From positions 104,425,947 through 104,489,946 of the forward strand of contig OW799235.1 in NCBI GenBank assembly GCA_941918925.1: a DNA stretch of 64,000 bases. Direction: 5' to 3'. The notes under the pieces were generated by a model. The model did no database searches. It was not told where the DNA came from and saw nothing but the letters and a program-made list of their open reading frames with translations. Origin of the DNA: Phyto melanocephala. Taxonomy: Eukaryota > Arthropoda > Insecta > Diptera > Rhinophoridae. Positions 1 to 10,729 of this stretch are shown piece by piece. The stretch's first letter is position 1; every line of letters starts with the position of its first letter. The translations under genes and the position numbers were made by a program.

Positions 1-707
1 TCTTCCTCGCAAGCTATTAATTTGTAATAGTTATCTTAAAATTATTTTAAGTAACTAATCAAGGGACGATTCAATTTAAAACAAGTGCTTCAACTTTCTA
101 ATCAGTATATTGCCTTTATGAAGTGTGATATCGAGTTCATTAATTTAAACACATAAATATGTATTGTACATGCCTTGTATATGTGTGCATTATATAATAA
201 TTTTCCCTTAACATATTTATTAGAAAAATCATAAATATTCATGGTAAACATCAGTTACGAACAATGAAAATTTAACAAGCTACTTAAACGAGTTTCTAAC
301 AACTATTTTACTTTCGATAATAACAACATAAACTTTGTGTATGTAAAAGTTTATATAGAAAATATAAACTATACTGCAAGTATTATAATTGTTTTTTACG
401 CTGCAAACTCAATAGAAATAAATTTTTTATAGAAAACTAACTACAGTAGAATGTCAATTGACTGTTTTTATAAGAATAGTTTTATGATTATTATAATCCC
501 AGTTTAATTTGTGTGAACTGCATAATAATAATAATAATATTTTAAACACTTTGAAAGTTTGAAGTTAAAAGCATAGGTAGGTTTTCATTAGTTTAATACC
601 TTAAATAATCCATAAAAGTAGTATTTCAAGTATATTACACATTTCTTAGTATCACAATAGAATAAGAATAACAAGTTGTAATTAAAATTTTTAATTTCTA
701 TTGTTTT
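1..707. other. A+T-rich stretch, nothing recognised
   Basis: No coding signal, inverted repeat or RNA motif was seen on either strand. A short AATAAT run lies near 527-540. The next repeat starts at 708. Confidence 0.5.
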
Positions 708-1170
708 TATACCCTTCACAGTGAGTGTATGTTTTATATCTAGGTTTGTCATTCCGTGTTAAATTTCTACAATTTTCATTTCCGACCCCATGAATAGGGA
801 GTCATTTAAGTATTGTCCGTCTGTCAGGCTGTCCATCTGTTCATCTGTCCGTGTGTATGTTGAAATCAACTTTTTTAAGCTCCCAGATATTTCACAAAAT
901 ATCCGAAATATTCGGTAACAAATCGGGATTGAAAATCAGAAAATTCTATAAACAACTGAAATCTGATTAAAAATAACCTGGACCACCTAGCCTTTTCACA
1001 CTAATACAAACTGGATGAACGTAGGTTCGAATCGCAGTTAAGACAAAAACATAAACATACATACGGATAAAATCATTATAAAGTAATGAAACATATAAGT
1101 ATGTATGTTTTTATATTTCATTATAATAAGATGTGAAAGGTATATAAGATATGGCACTCTTACTTGTTTT
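708..1170 (-). repeat. Family A hairpin-ended repeat, copy A1 (degraded)
   Basis: It opens with TATACCCTTCACAGTGAG, then the family text 'tttgtcattccgtg' and 'tttccgacccca', a decayed GTCY run (816-860) and 'gtatgttgaaatcaac'. It closes with a damaged form of the family end, 'gcactcttacttgttt'. The arrangement matches copies A2 and A6 in the same orientation, but the A-rich core is missing, leaving about 460 bp. A tRNA-like T arm with a near-perfect pol III B box (GGTTCGAATCG, 1024-1034) lies inside. I see no coding capacity. Orientation is given relative to copies that start with AACAAGTAAG. Confidence 0.75.
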
Positions 1171-1220
1171 TATTATTATTTGTAAGTATATTTTTATGGG
1201 CATATTAAACGCGAAAATTT

Positions 1221-1473
1221 TACAGTGGATACTATGCCGAATTTTGAGTACCTGGGGAACTCAAACTGGAGATCCATAAGGGCTTACCTTGAGTGGACTC
1301 AGTTCTTGAACTAGTCCGATATTTATTTATGGGAAATTATGATTATGGTTTTAAATTGGGAATTCCGGTTCCCATATGGAGCGCACAACATGCCAACTGT
1401 GCATAAGTGTATATTTGTCATGGGTTTGGGCTCTTAGTGCCCCTCCTTTTCAACCTAACCTAACCTAATCTAA
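1221..1473 (+). repeat. AACCT-tailed dispersed repeat, copy 1
   Basis: This stretch is repeated in inverse orientation at 18402-18657: both share 'ggatactatgcc', 'ggagatccataagg', 'gcgcacaacatgccaact' and 'catgggtttg'. It ends in 'ttttcaacctaacctaacc', so its 3' tail is a short (AACCT)n array. A one-ended simple-repeat tail and variable divergence suggest a retroposed element (the end of a LINE, or a SINE). No tRNA-like head was found and the class is not established. Confidence 0.65.
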
Positions 1474-1795
1474 AGTATATTTTTAAGTGAAAATTATAAA
1501 TTTTGGGACAACTCAAGCACTTTTAAATACGCACCAATACGTTTGAAAATTTTGCTGAAAACTTTTGGCTTGTCCGTACGCAAATAAAAGTAAATATATC
1601 GAGGCTTTACCTAAAAAATGTCATCCACAAGAACTATATTTTTTAACCTGCCAATGATCTTATGAAACTTATAGATAAGTTTTACTTTAATTCTTTATAT
1701 TATACATATTATATATATTTATTCCCGTCATTACAGTGTGAAGCATAGGTTCATACATTTTCTGTGGTTTCATTAATCTTTTGTTTAGAATTAGC

Positions 1796-1965
1796 AACTG
1801 ATTAGGAAACCGCATCCGGGTCTGGTGTCGGGGCTGCCAACTTAGCCTGCGGACAGGCATTATGACATGGGACTTCCCCCATGCAGATGATTAGATTATT
1901 CTGCCTATTTCCGGTCAGCATTTACTCGTTAGCAAAAACAGGGGGCACCAAGTTCGCAAAGGAAC
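1796..1965. other. GC-rich patch of unknown origin
   Basis: About 170 bp with clearly higher G+C than either flank, including 'ccgcatccgggtctggtg' and 'cctgcggacaggc' (a small GCCTG/CAGGC inverted repeat). It reads in no convincing frame on either strand. Composition suggests a fragment of an inserted element, perhaps the untranslated start of a non-LTR retrotransposon, but nothing confirms this. Confidence 0.3.
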
Positions 1966-4379
1966 AGTTCTTTATATTGAATGTTGTTGAAGGTTACTCT
2001 AAAGTGTTATCGCAAAAATAACGTAAAACAAAAAAAAATCTTAAAGGGATAATTATAATTTTATTACTTTTTAATTTAAATAAGTTGCATTAAACACATA
2101 TTAATAACCCCATCCAATATTTTAAAATTTAAAGTCTTATTTTTTTAAGTTTTATGACAGTCAGTCAAATTTACATGCCAAACCAAACATTGAAATGCTT
2201 TAATTTTTCTATCGGAATTCCATATACAAATGTTGAAATATAAGACGCGTTTATCAATGTGCTGGTGTAAAATAATTGAATAAGTTTTATAAGTAAAAAT
2301 TTGGAAATGTTTTCAAAAATTTATTTTTTTTTTGCGGGTATATCGTTATCATTATATTTTTATTTTTCATCATATTTGCTTGATCATACGTGTTCGTAAG
2401 CAAACATAAAAACAAGGCATGAAAAAACATCTTGAGCTTCATGATCATCAGTTTTCTGTTTATTTTAGTCGAATTTAATGTTAAGGCAATTGTCACATTT
2501 TCCACATTCGTGTAGTTTGTTTTATATTAAATCTTTGATTTTTTTTGTATGCAATACAAATGTTATTTTGAGTAGTGTAGAGCTACACCATTATTTTTTC
2601 GTTCGTTTAAAAAATAAATGAAAAGTTTTATGATTAAAAATTTTTAATTATAAATAATTTTAAAATATAAGGTGTAATTGTAGTATAGCTCAATAGCCAT
2701 TCAAAATATGCAAACCCCCAAAAGTGTTCGTTTTTTACCCTTTTCCATCTGATTTGTTATTTCTGGCCATCTAGGATCGTTTGTTTAGAAATTAAATGAT
2801 TGACATTCATTTTGTGATAGATATTAAATCCGTATTTATTTTCTACCATATTATTTTACTAAACAAATTATATGGAAATATATGGAACCTTGAGCATGTG
2901 ATATTATATACGGTAACGTATAATTACTCTACTATTAATGAGGATTCTATAAAAATCATATGTAATTATGTGATTATACAAAATAAAAATTTTTGTTTAT
3001 AAGTAATTTTACTATCAGCAGTTAAAAGATTGCTAGACTATACTTATAAAAATATAAAATGTATCTTTTTTCACTTGTCTATTCTTTACAGTGTTATTGT
3101 GCAAAAACAAGCAAATAAATTATATTTGACAAATAAACATCATAAACTAAAATCATTGCTTGAATCACTTAAGGTTAAAAATACCTCCGTTTTTCTCCAT
3201 TTGAAATTGTTATTTTAAATTTTTTTATCTTAATTATATATTTTATCTTAAATTCACAGTTCCTAATAAAGGCTTGTTAGGTTAACACAAAAAAAAAAAA
3301 GTAAAAGATATCTCACGATCCGTATGTTTTGTGGAGGTCCTTTTTGTGGCGATTCTACTGTAACATTGTAATCATTAAGAAACCACAAATAATAATAAAA
3401 ATAACAATGTACATGCTTTAAAGCATTATTTTATAAAAATTTAAGGGAAATCTATGTTAAGGGGACACAAGAAAACAAACCTAGTTTTAATATTATTAAA
3501 CATACAGTCACTAGTAATTCTATATGGGTAGATATTTTATTTTAAAAATGACCACAAATTAGTTGGTTATATAAAAAAACTGTTCGAGTTTCGTAATTAT
3601 TTTTTCTTCAATATTTTTTTCTGATAATGTTCGGCTAACAAAATATTCTTTTATATTTTACATAATAATATGTAATATGTGCGTTTTTATAGGTGACTAT
3701 ATTTTACTGTTCAAGGCCTTCAATTTAGTTACCAAAATTGTGAGGGTTAAAGGGAATCATAATACTATATTTTACCTATATTTTCGGTCGTCGTGTCGAT
3801 TTTTAACTGCTTCCAGAGTTTTATTATTCTCTCATGTGATATTTGAGGATGCTGAAAGAGAAACATTTTCAACTGCTAGATTTGATCCATACGTAAAATT
3901 ATTGTACGACATTTTATAGTGGCGGCCAGCATGGTTTCTAAATTATTAGTAGTGTGCTATATTCAAATATTTATTTTATTTGATAGACATAATGAACTTC
4001 TCGGATTTCCAAAAGCTAAAACAAATCCCATTCTTCTTGCAAATTTAAGAAACAACACCGTAGTAGTTGGAATTCGCTGCTTATATTTCAGTTAGTTTTT
4101 AACTGCATTATCAGTGTTTCTCAGCAAAATTTTGAGACTTGGACTTGTAATTTGGTGTCTTGATTGGGTCCAAAAATTATCTACTTAAGAGCTTTGTGAG
4201 ATTGATATATATTATATTCTGAAATTCTTATTTCGGTATCTTGCTGTCTTCTCTAAGTATAAGCAGAAATTTCAATAGGTATTTGATTCTTGGTATTCCA
4301 GTCGATAACCATTCTGCTTATATTGTCGGGTGGCTTTCAAAGCATATTGCCGATTTCGCACCACTTTTGTCTTTTAAAG
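1966..4379. other. A+T-rich stretch, no supported gene
   Basis: An open frame of 80 codons at 3677-3919 (+) has no recognisable domain, no clear splice sites and ordinary composition, so it is not called as a gene. The reverse strand of the same stretch was read for a continuation of the reverse transcriptase relic that begins at 4398, without success. Confidence 0.4.
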
Positions 4380-4397
4380 TGGCATTTAAAAAATTTA

Positions 4398-4581
4398 TAT
4401 ATCAGCTGCTGCCATACAGCAATATAGACTTTACGTTGGAATTAAAGATTCTAATTTTGTTATACAGATGAGTAGATCACCAAGGAGGTAATATATTAAA
4501 AGACCGTCTTGCTTTGCATAACTTGTTTTTAAACATGTTGAGATGAGCCGACGCTTCTTGTAATAGCACAATTAAAATCAC
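4398..4581 (-). pseudogene. Non-LTR reverse transcriptase relic, C-terminal piece
   Basis: On the - strand the frame 4475-4398 reads NKIRIFNSNVKSILLYGSS. This is the characteristic '...K.RIFNSNVKSVLLYGSETW' stretch that follows the palm domain in one large group of non-LTR reverse transcriptases (RTE/CR1-like elements with apurinic endonuclease). The upstream 100 bp on the same strand matches the preceding helix only loosely. The relic is cut at 4581 by repeat B1 and its upstream part, with the catalytic motif, continues beyond B1 at 6785-7260. Stops and frameshifts show it is dead. The exact clade is not determined. Confidence 0.6.
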
Positions 4582-4726
4582 AACAAGTAAGAGCACTATA
4601 TTCGCCTGTGCCGAATCTTTTATACCCACCACCAATTTTGTGTACATTTAAAGCACAATAATTATTATTTTGTTAATCGCTATTTAATAATATCTTTATA
4701 GTAAAATATGTATCACTTTCTTTGTA

Positions 4727-5348
4727 AAGGGTGGTTAAATTTTTTAGGGCCCATGTTGAAGGTGAACTACACCTAGTCTTTAAATTTGTTTTCTGCATTT
4801 CACTTGGCATTTCTCAATCTCAAACTTATTCTATTTGATCCGTGGAAAGATATGCAAATGAGCAACGCTTTAAAGTTATTCAGGTTTTTTATAAAAATGG
4901 GCGTTCAAATCAAAATGCATTTTGTGCACTTCGTGATTATTTTTGTCAACATAATCGTTCAAATTCGTCCACAATCGGTAGAATTGTAAAAAATATTTAA
5001 ATTTCTGCAAATCAGGTCTGTACAAAATGTTAGAAAATCTGTAAATGCCTTCTTAAATCGTTGAATGGAAACTATTGCTGTTTTTTGCGATAGTGTGGCA
5101 AAAGAGCAGTCAACCTCGCCTCATCATCATGCCCAACAATTGAGCATCAACATTGTCATTGAAAATTTGGACCATCAGATAGAGAAGTGGCGCCAAGGAT
5201 AGGGGGGGGGGCATTTGGCAGATATTTAATAAATACATAATTGAACCATACAAATATTATCATTATAAAAAGAAATGATAATAATATCCTAAATAATTTG
5301 TGTTTTATTTAAATTCAACATCGGTCCTTAAAATTTAATCACCCTTAA
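4727..5348 (+). mobile_element. Deleted Tc1/mariner-type element nested in B1
   Basis: Terminal inverted repeats AAGGGTGGTTAAATTTT and its inverse AAATTTAATCACCCTTAA face each other, each next to a TA (4725-4726, 5349-5350). The left half encodes, in a decayed + frame, the helix-turn-helix start of an IS630/Tc1-type transposase: 'YKNGRSNQNAFCALRDYF' and 'HNRSNSSTIGRIVKN' can be read across frames around 4890-4995. The catalytic domain is absent, so this is a short non-autonomous derivative. The same element in the same site occurs in B2, B3 and B4. Confidence 0.75.
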
Positions 5349-5399
5349 TAACTTCGATATAATAGTAAAATGTTTTCGTAAATTTAGTCTTTTAGTGAA

Positions 5400-6150
5400 A
5401 GTGGGCGTTAAAGTAGGCGTGTCAATAAAGTTTCTGCTAATAAATACAACTTAGATATTTCAATATAGTTCTTTATTTTCCCAAAAACTTTGTCAATAGA
5501 GAAAATACATGAATTTAAGATAAACCGTTATATGGGAGGTGGGCGTTAAAGTGGGAGTGTCACCTTAACTTTTTGGCACAACGACTACATTGATTAGAAG
5601 GATATACGAAGGAAATTTGATCATCAAAATTTAATTTTGGCGGTTTTATGAGCTTTTAAATTTCATTAACGGTAGATAACGTGAAAAGTGGGCGTTATAG
5701 TAGGCGTGTCAAAGTTGTTTTTGCTAATGAGTACAACTTAGGTGTTTCAATATAGCTCTTTGTTATTCCAAAATCTTTATTAATAGAGAAATTATATGAA
5801 TTTTGGGTAAAACGTTATATGGGAGGTGGGCGTAAAAGTGGGCGTGGCACCTTAATTTTCTGGCACAGTAATGATACTGCCTAGGGGGATATACGTAGCA
5901 AATTTGATCATCACACCTCTAATTTTGGTTTTATGAGCTTTTAAATTTCATTAACGGTAGATAACGTGAAAAGTGGGCGTTATAGTAGGCGTGTCAAAGT
6001 TGTTTTTGCTAATGAGTACAACTTACGTGTTTCAATATACCCCTTTATTATTCCAAAATCTTTATTAATAGAGAAATTATATGAATTTTAGGTAAAACGT
6101 TATATAGGAGGTGGGCGTAAAAGTGGGCGTGGCACACTGATTTTCCGTTA
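5400..6150 (+). repeat. 285-bp tandem modules inside B1
   Basis: The phrase 'gtgggcgtta(a/t)agtaggcgtgtc' recurs at about 5401, 5686 and 5971, each followed by the same 'ttgctaat.a.tacaactta' and 'ccaaaatctttattaatag' text. The spacing is 285 bp. The third unit is incomplete. B2 carries a related arrangement in the opposite orientation. Confidence 0.75.
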
Positions 6151-6784
6151 CAAAAAAGCGTCTCACCAAAAAGCAAAGTGTGCAAAATTTCAGAGTCGTA
6201 CATCCAATTTTGTTGCTTTTATGACGTTTTTGTTTTTAAATATACCGAAAAATACACTGTGCGGTATAAATTTTCCTACATTTTGATCGATAACTCCTCT
6301 CCTAATGCATAGATTTTGATAATTTTTGGGGAAAAATATTTTTTTTACTCAGGAAATATATATTCGAAGTTTCATGAGTCTACGTTAATGCGTTTGGACA
6401 CAATTCCATTTTATTCGATGTTTGAAGGACACGGTTTTTTCGACCTACTCTTGCTTTTCGAGCTATAACTCCCTTCCTAATATTCCGATTTAGCCCATTT
6501 TTAATACCAAACAAACGTTGTCTATAAGAAAGATTCTGGCAAAATTCGAACCCCCTAGCTTTTTCGGTGCGACCTCTATCGTGCTTTCAACAGACGGACA
6601 GACGGACAGACGGACGGACATAGCTAGATCGTCATCAAATCAAACCCTGATTCAGAATATATATACTTTATTGGGTCTAAAATGGATATTTCGATGTGTT
6701 ACAAACGGAATGACAAAATGAATATACCCCAACCATTTTTTTGGTGGCGGGTATAAAAAGAAGTTTTATATTCTACAGGTAAGT

Positions 6785-7260
6785 GCCGTAAAAGGAATGC
6801 TTAAGCAGCTCTGTTGCGGTAATTTTCTCTATCGTAGAAAATTTGCCTTGTATGTCACAGTATATCTGTGGCTTGGAGCTAAAAGGGCCAATGTCAAAAT
6901 ATTTACTATTGAGAAAATTGGAATTGAACTTTAACTTTTATAGATGCTTTCATAGTGACATTGGCCAGCATTTTATTTATGTAGCTGTTCTGGGTTAAGT
7001 ATGACTTTAGCTGTTTTACCATAATGAAATAGAGCAAGAAAACAAATCTAATACAATGAATTACTCAAAAGAGCAAAAAAGTGACATTGGCCCTTTTAGC
7101 TCCAAGCCACAGATATATGAGCATGAAGGCTATTATCGTCTGTGTCATCGAGGACTTCTAAACATCTCTGCTGGACCTATGTAGCTAACGCGTCTATTAC
7201 TTCCATTGAATGATATTCCGTAATAGAGGTGATAATAATATAATATAGTCTTTCGAGTCA
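6785..7260 (-). pseudogene. Non-LTR reverse transcriptase relic, catalytic part
   Basis: Read on the - strand and skipping the MITE at 6861-7117, the frame gives VQQRCLEVLDDTDDNSLHAH and then YCDIQGKFSTIEK. This aligns with the palm motif and following helix of non-LTR reverse transcriptases (family pattern L-[DE]-[YF]-A-D-D-I-x-L-L-[AS]-H ... D-[IM]-Q-x-K-L-x-x-[IL]-E). The catalytic pair DD survives but the Tyr-Ala before it has become Asp-Thr. The continuation lies at 4398-4581, beyond B1. Several stops are present. It is the oldest layer of this nested stack. Confidence 0.6.
6861..7117. mobile_element. 257-bp MITE with perfect 36-bp inverted repeats
   Basis: The first 36 bases (6861-6896, TATATCTGTGGCTTGGAGCT...) are the exact reverse complement of the last 36 (7082-7117). 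The element is flanked by TA-containing sequence, as expected of Tc1/mariner-superfamily elements, although the TATA at each end makes the exact duplication ambiguous. No coding sequence fits in 257 bp. The perfect arms suggest recent movement. It interrupts the reverse transcriptase relic between the DD motif and the next helix. Confidence 0.85.
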
Positions 7261-8590
7261 AAGTTAATATTATAGAACAGGTAAAGGGCTAAAAAAACTC
7301 TTATAACAGACATTTAAACGTTTTGTAGTCAGCTATAAAATATAATGCAAAATTATACAAGATTATAGAAGTTATTAGTATTGAAATTAATTATATATTA
7401 TTATTACTGAAGGCCTTATTAAAAGTTTCTACACTGTATGAGAATTTATTACCAACCCTTTTTATAATCAATTTTTGTATCTTATACATATATACATACA
7501 TATGTATGTATGTAAGTATACTCCAAATTAAAGCACCAAGTACGTTCACAACAAAACCAACATACTTTTCAAAACACACAACTTTCTTTAAACAGATCTG
7601 CCGTCACGTACTATAAATTGTGTAGTCACCGTTTTTTTTGAAAATAAAATATTTTTTCTTCTTCCCAACTTAAAAAATTGAATGGCGTGACAATATGTTA
7701 GAAACAAACAACAGAATAGAAAATCGTGTAAAAAACGGAATAATTTTGATTTGCGTGTTGACACAAAAGACGAAGAATAAAAACTCTTTCTCTAACGACA
7801 GTATTCATGTCCTTAAAGCTTAGGATTTTTGAGCAGGTTTATGTGCAAACATTATTATCAGCTTCTTTAAATGTAAACGGATGATGCGTGTTTAATTGTT
7901 ATGTACATATTTAGTATACATATACATACATACTTAGAAATACAATACAAATACAAGTAAAGAAAACTATTATGGGCAACGCATAACTTTAAAAAAGTCT
8001 AGTAGCAATCATAATCAAGCTTTAGTTATTCCACAGCAGAAAATCTGAATATGAGTGTTTATATGTTATTTTGGGGAAGATTATTAAAAATATATTAAAA
8101 TCACAACAATAAAAAATAAAAAAAAAAGATTGTTAATAACTTCAATCTTGTTAATTAACATGCAAAATGAAACTATACTTGAAAATTGCTGTAGCGCTAT
8201 CCAAATAAAGCTAAAGGCAAACATAAAACATGTGATAATGGCATGTCGAAAATAATACTGCAAAAAATTGATCCTTGTAAATTTCGTTCTAATTTATTGG
8301 TATTATAATGACAGTCTTTGTTAGGAAGATCTACTAAATTTAATTCTTAAAAGTTATGAGACTAAAATATAGCGAGCATAATAATGAATTAATAAATTTT
8401 CTAAAATATAGAAATATATTTGGATTTTGAAATTGTAGAAAAATTTGATTGGAATATAGTTGTAACTGGTAAGTGACTAATCCCTTCAGTTAATAAATAC
8501 TAAAAGAATTTTTAAGGGCTGCAACGTGACATAACTCATAAAAGTCTAATAGTACGAGGATATATATCCCTCGACTTTTCGTAAAGCAAA
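7261..8590. other. A+T-rich stretch with a TACA/TGTA microsatellite
   Basis: The only structure is a palindromic microsatellite at about 7488-7516, 'tatacatacatatgtatgta', which could fold on itself. No gene signal was seen on either strand. Confidence 0.45.
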
Positions 8591-8679
8591 ATTGGGGGAT
8601 TCACAATAGAGTCATAAAATCATATGTCCTATAATAATAGCATGAATAGTTAAGACTATTGTGAACAATCACCCATAAT
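8591..8679. mobile_element. Tiny foldback (about 90 bp)
   Basis: The left arm 'attgggggattcacaatag' (8591-8609) and right arm 'ctattgtgaacaatcaccc' (8656-8674) are imperfect inverse copies sharing CACAATAG and GGG-GATT with small gaps. This fits a minimal MITE or the collapsed ends of one. No target duplication is certain. Confidence 0.4.
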
Positions 8680-9094
8680 TAAGTGTTTAAACGTTTAGCA
8701 CAGGTCTTTGCTTATTAAATATGACAGCACAATAAACATAGCGTACAAAGTTCTATTATTACAAGACACTTTTTGTTTCAAAAGCAACAACAACATTTTT
8801 AAACCATTGTAAAATTTTAGAACAATATGACGATATGACATGATAATACATCTTGTGAATCAGAGAGAGACAGCATTCTATGGCGGTAAAAAAATGCAGT
8901 AGTTATACGGGGCAAGATCTCGACTATCAGTCTGGTGAGGAATACTGATCAACCACAACCAGGGACAGTAAATATCAGTTATCTAAAAAATCCAAAAACT
9001 TCAATTTAGAGTCAACGAATATCTCTATACTATCATATACCAATATATTTGTAATAAAGTGCTCTTTCAGAAAATATTTTGATCTTAATAATAA

Positions 9095-9440
9095 TTAAAA
9101 ATTTTCAAAAAGTTAACAGCTATTACAACGTATGGCCGAACGTTGTCATAATTGAATATTAATGTTTTATGCCTGGTCGCATATTCTAGGCATTTTGTTG
9201 GCCAATGCTCTGTAAACAAATCGTTTGCATTCGGCAAAGGCTCCCTATGATGTCCTGATTGGTTTCAGCAGTTTATAATATAAATTACTTTCTTGATCCC
9301 AACTTCGGAGCATTACCTTAGTTTTGGCCTAGATTAAGATTTAAATTTAATTTCTTATGCTGCGGTTAATGGTATTAAATCGTATTATTAAATGTTGTTA
9401 TTGGTCTGCAATACTTTTTGGCTGGCCTGAACGTGTATGC
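9095..9440 (-). pseudogene. mariner (DD34D) transposase relic
   Basis: The - strand reads AKTKVMLRSWDQ, LYYKLLKP, FVYRALANKMP and, after a frameshift, YDNVRPYVV. These match in order the conserved 'KVML..WWD..G..YYELL', 'R..ALA.KRP' and 'HDNARPHVA' blocks of mariner transposases. The second catalytic Asp (in YDN) survives. The TGDE region is mostly lost and the block with the third Asp is missing below 9095. At least two frameshifts and a stop are present. This is true mariner rather than the IS630/Tc1-like group seen elsewhere in the window. No inverted repeats were located. Confidence 0.75.
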
Positions 9441-10000
9441 TATGTCACCACTTATAAACCGTACAAATCATTAACCGACATTTTTGCTACTAAAAATTTA
9501 TGACACTTTTTTGGCACGTAATATGACATTTAAGAAGCAAAGAAACTTTGTTTTTAAACTACAATGTTTAAGAAATCAATAAGAATACGCGACAGACATA
9601 TACTTTGCAAGATAATACATGTATCTAAAATATTAAGAGTCAACTCGATTTCTCACATTATACAACCGATTTTTACCTAAAAAAAATGTCTTCTGAAAGC
9701 AATTTCCTTGCAAATGTGATTAATCCAATCTAATCAAAACGGTTCAATATTTAACTAGTTTTGCTTAAATTGTTTCTAACACATAAGCAACTCACGTGTA
9801 TGTAACGAAACAAAAAATAAACATAAATTATTTTTGTTAAGAGGTTGTTTTATGTGCAATGTATAAGAAACAGAAAGAGTTCCTGTTTTATTTACTTTTC
9901 TGTCTTAAGGTTGGTGTTCAAAGTTTATTTGATTTACTTCCAAATTGAGGATTTTTTTTTCTAGTTCTGCGATTTTGAAGAAATAAAATAGACTTTGTTG
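9441..10000. other. A+T-rich stretch, nothing recognised
   Basis: No motif, repeat or coding signal was seen apart from what may be decayed mariner N-terminal sequence next to 9440. Confidence 0.4.
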
Positions 10001-10002
10001 GG

Positions 10003-10072
10003 ATCAGCCGAGCGGTACGGATTCAGTTAGTAAATTATTAAGTACAAAACCTGTGTTCAAAAGATACGTCAT
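10003..10072 (+). repeat. tRNA-like sequence with A and B boxes
   Basis: CAGCCGAGCGGT (10005-10016) matches the pol III A box TRGCNNAGYNGG except at its two ends. GTTCAAAAG (10055-10063) matches the B-box core GWTCRANNC except at the last base. The two are 38 bp apart, as in tRNAs and SINE heads. A cloverleaf is not convincing: the acceptor stem does not close and the anticodon arm is A+T-rich. It could be an old tRNA pseudogene or SINE head. Chance is not excluded in a window of this size. Confidence 0.35.
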
Positions 10073-10079
10073 CTATTGA

Positions 10080-10729
10080 ATATATTACATTTTTAAATTA
10101 TACACAGAATTAATTTTTATTCTGTGACGGTTGACATAATCTTCGGAATACCAAAGGTTGTGAACTTTTGACTTTTAATTCAAGTTTAAAAAATACATAT
10201 ATGTAAGTGAAAAAATAAATTCAAAATTATAATGCGTAGAAATATTTTATTTTTATCTTGACTTGAGTCCAGAGATTTGTACTTCGGAGCTACTGAATTT
10301 ATTTCATTCTTTAAGAATTTAATGTCATCATTTAGTTTTAGAAAGAGAAACTTTGAGAATTTAGAATTTTTATAAATATGTAATATCTACCAAATAAATT
10401 AATTTTTAAGGTTTAATTTTAAAATAAAAAAAAAAAGAAATCACAAATATCAAAGAAAAAAATAAAATTTTTAAACATCTTGCCACGGGTTACAAACTGA
10501 AATATATGTATGTGTGTGTCAGCAGGGGCTTGAATAAGGCTACATACATACGTATTTCATATATTTACTTTTTGTATCTTTACTCTTACTCTTTTGTACT
10601 TTAAGCGAAAAATCCATTAATATATTTTGGCCTCACTTGATGGCAACAAAGTTCAAGTTATTGAATGTTTGTGTGTGGTTTTTGTTTTGTTGCGTATTAG
10701 TTGAGTCTGCAAACGTAACTTCATTTTTG
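10080..10729. other. A+T-rich stretch, nothing recognised
   Basis: Homopolymer-rich spacer with no supported feature. Confidence 0.45.

Larger units (their letters stand above)
4582..6757 (+). repeat. Family B hairpin-ended repeat, copy B1
   Basis: It starts with AACAAGTAAGAGCACTATA and a slightly damaged ATTCGCC/GCCGAAT stem, then TATACCCACCACC. It ends with a TATACCCC...GGCGGGTATA stem (6723-6755). Inside are a deleted Tc1/mariner element (4727-5348), three successive units of a 285-bp module (from about 5400, 5686 and 5971) carrying GTGGGCGT motifs, and near the right end a microsatellite-flanked core with GACGGACA repeats (6590-6620) beside a TA-rich tract. The core layout fits dipteran mini-me elements. 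No intact open frame is present. It sits inside an older non-LTR relic. Confidence 0.8.

Noticed and set aside
6779..7190. A + strand exon (VKGMLKQLCCGNFLYRRKF... then EGYYRLCHRGLL) with a splice-like 'ttctacag' and the MITE inside
   Set aside because: The same bases on the - strand align, in order, with the catalytic and following blocks of a non-LTR reverse transcriptase whose next part lies beyond B1, which explains the region better.
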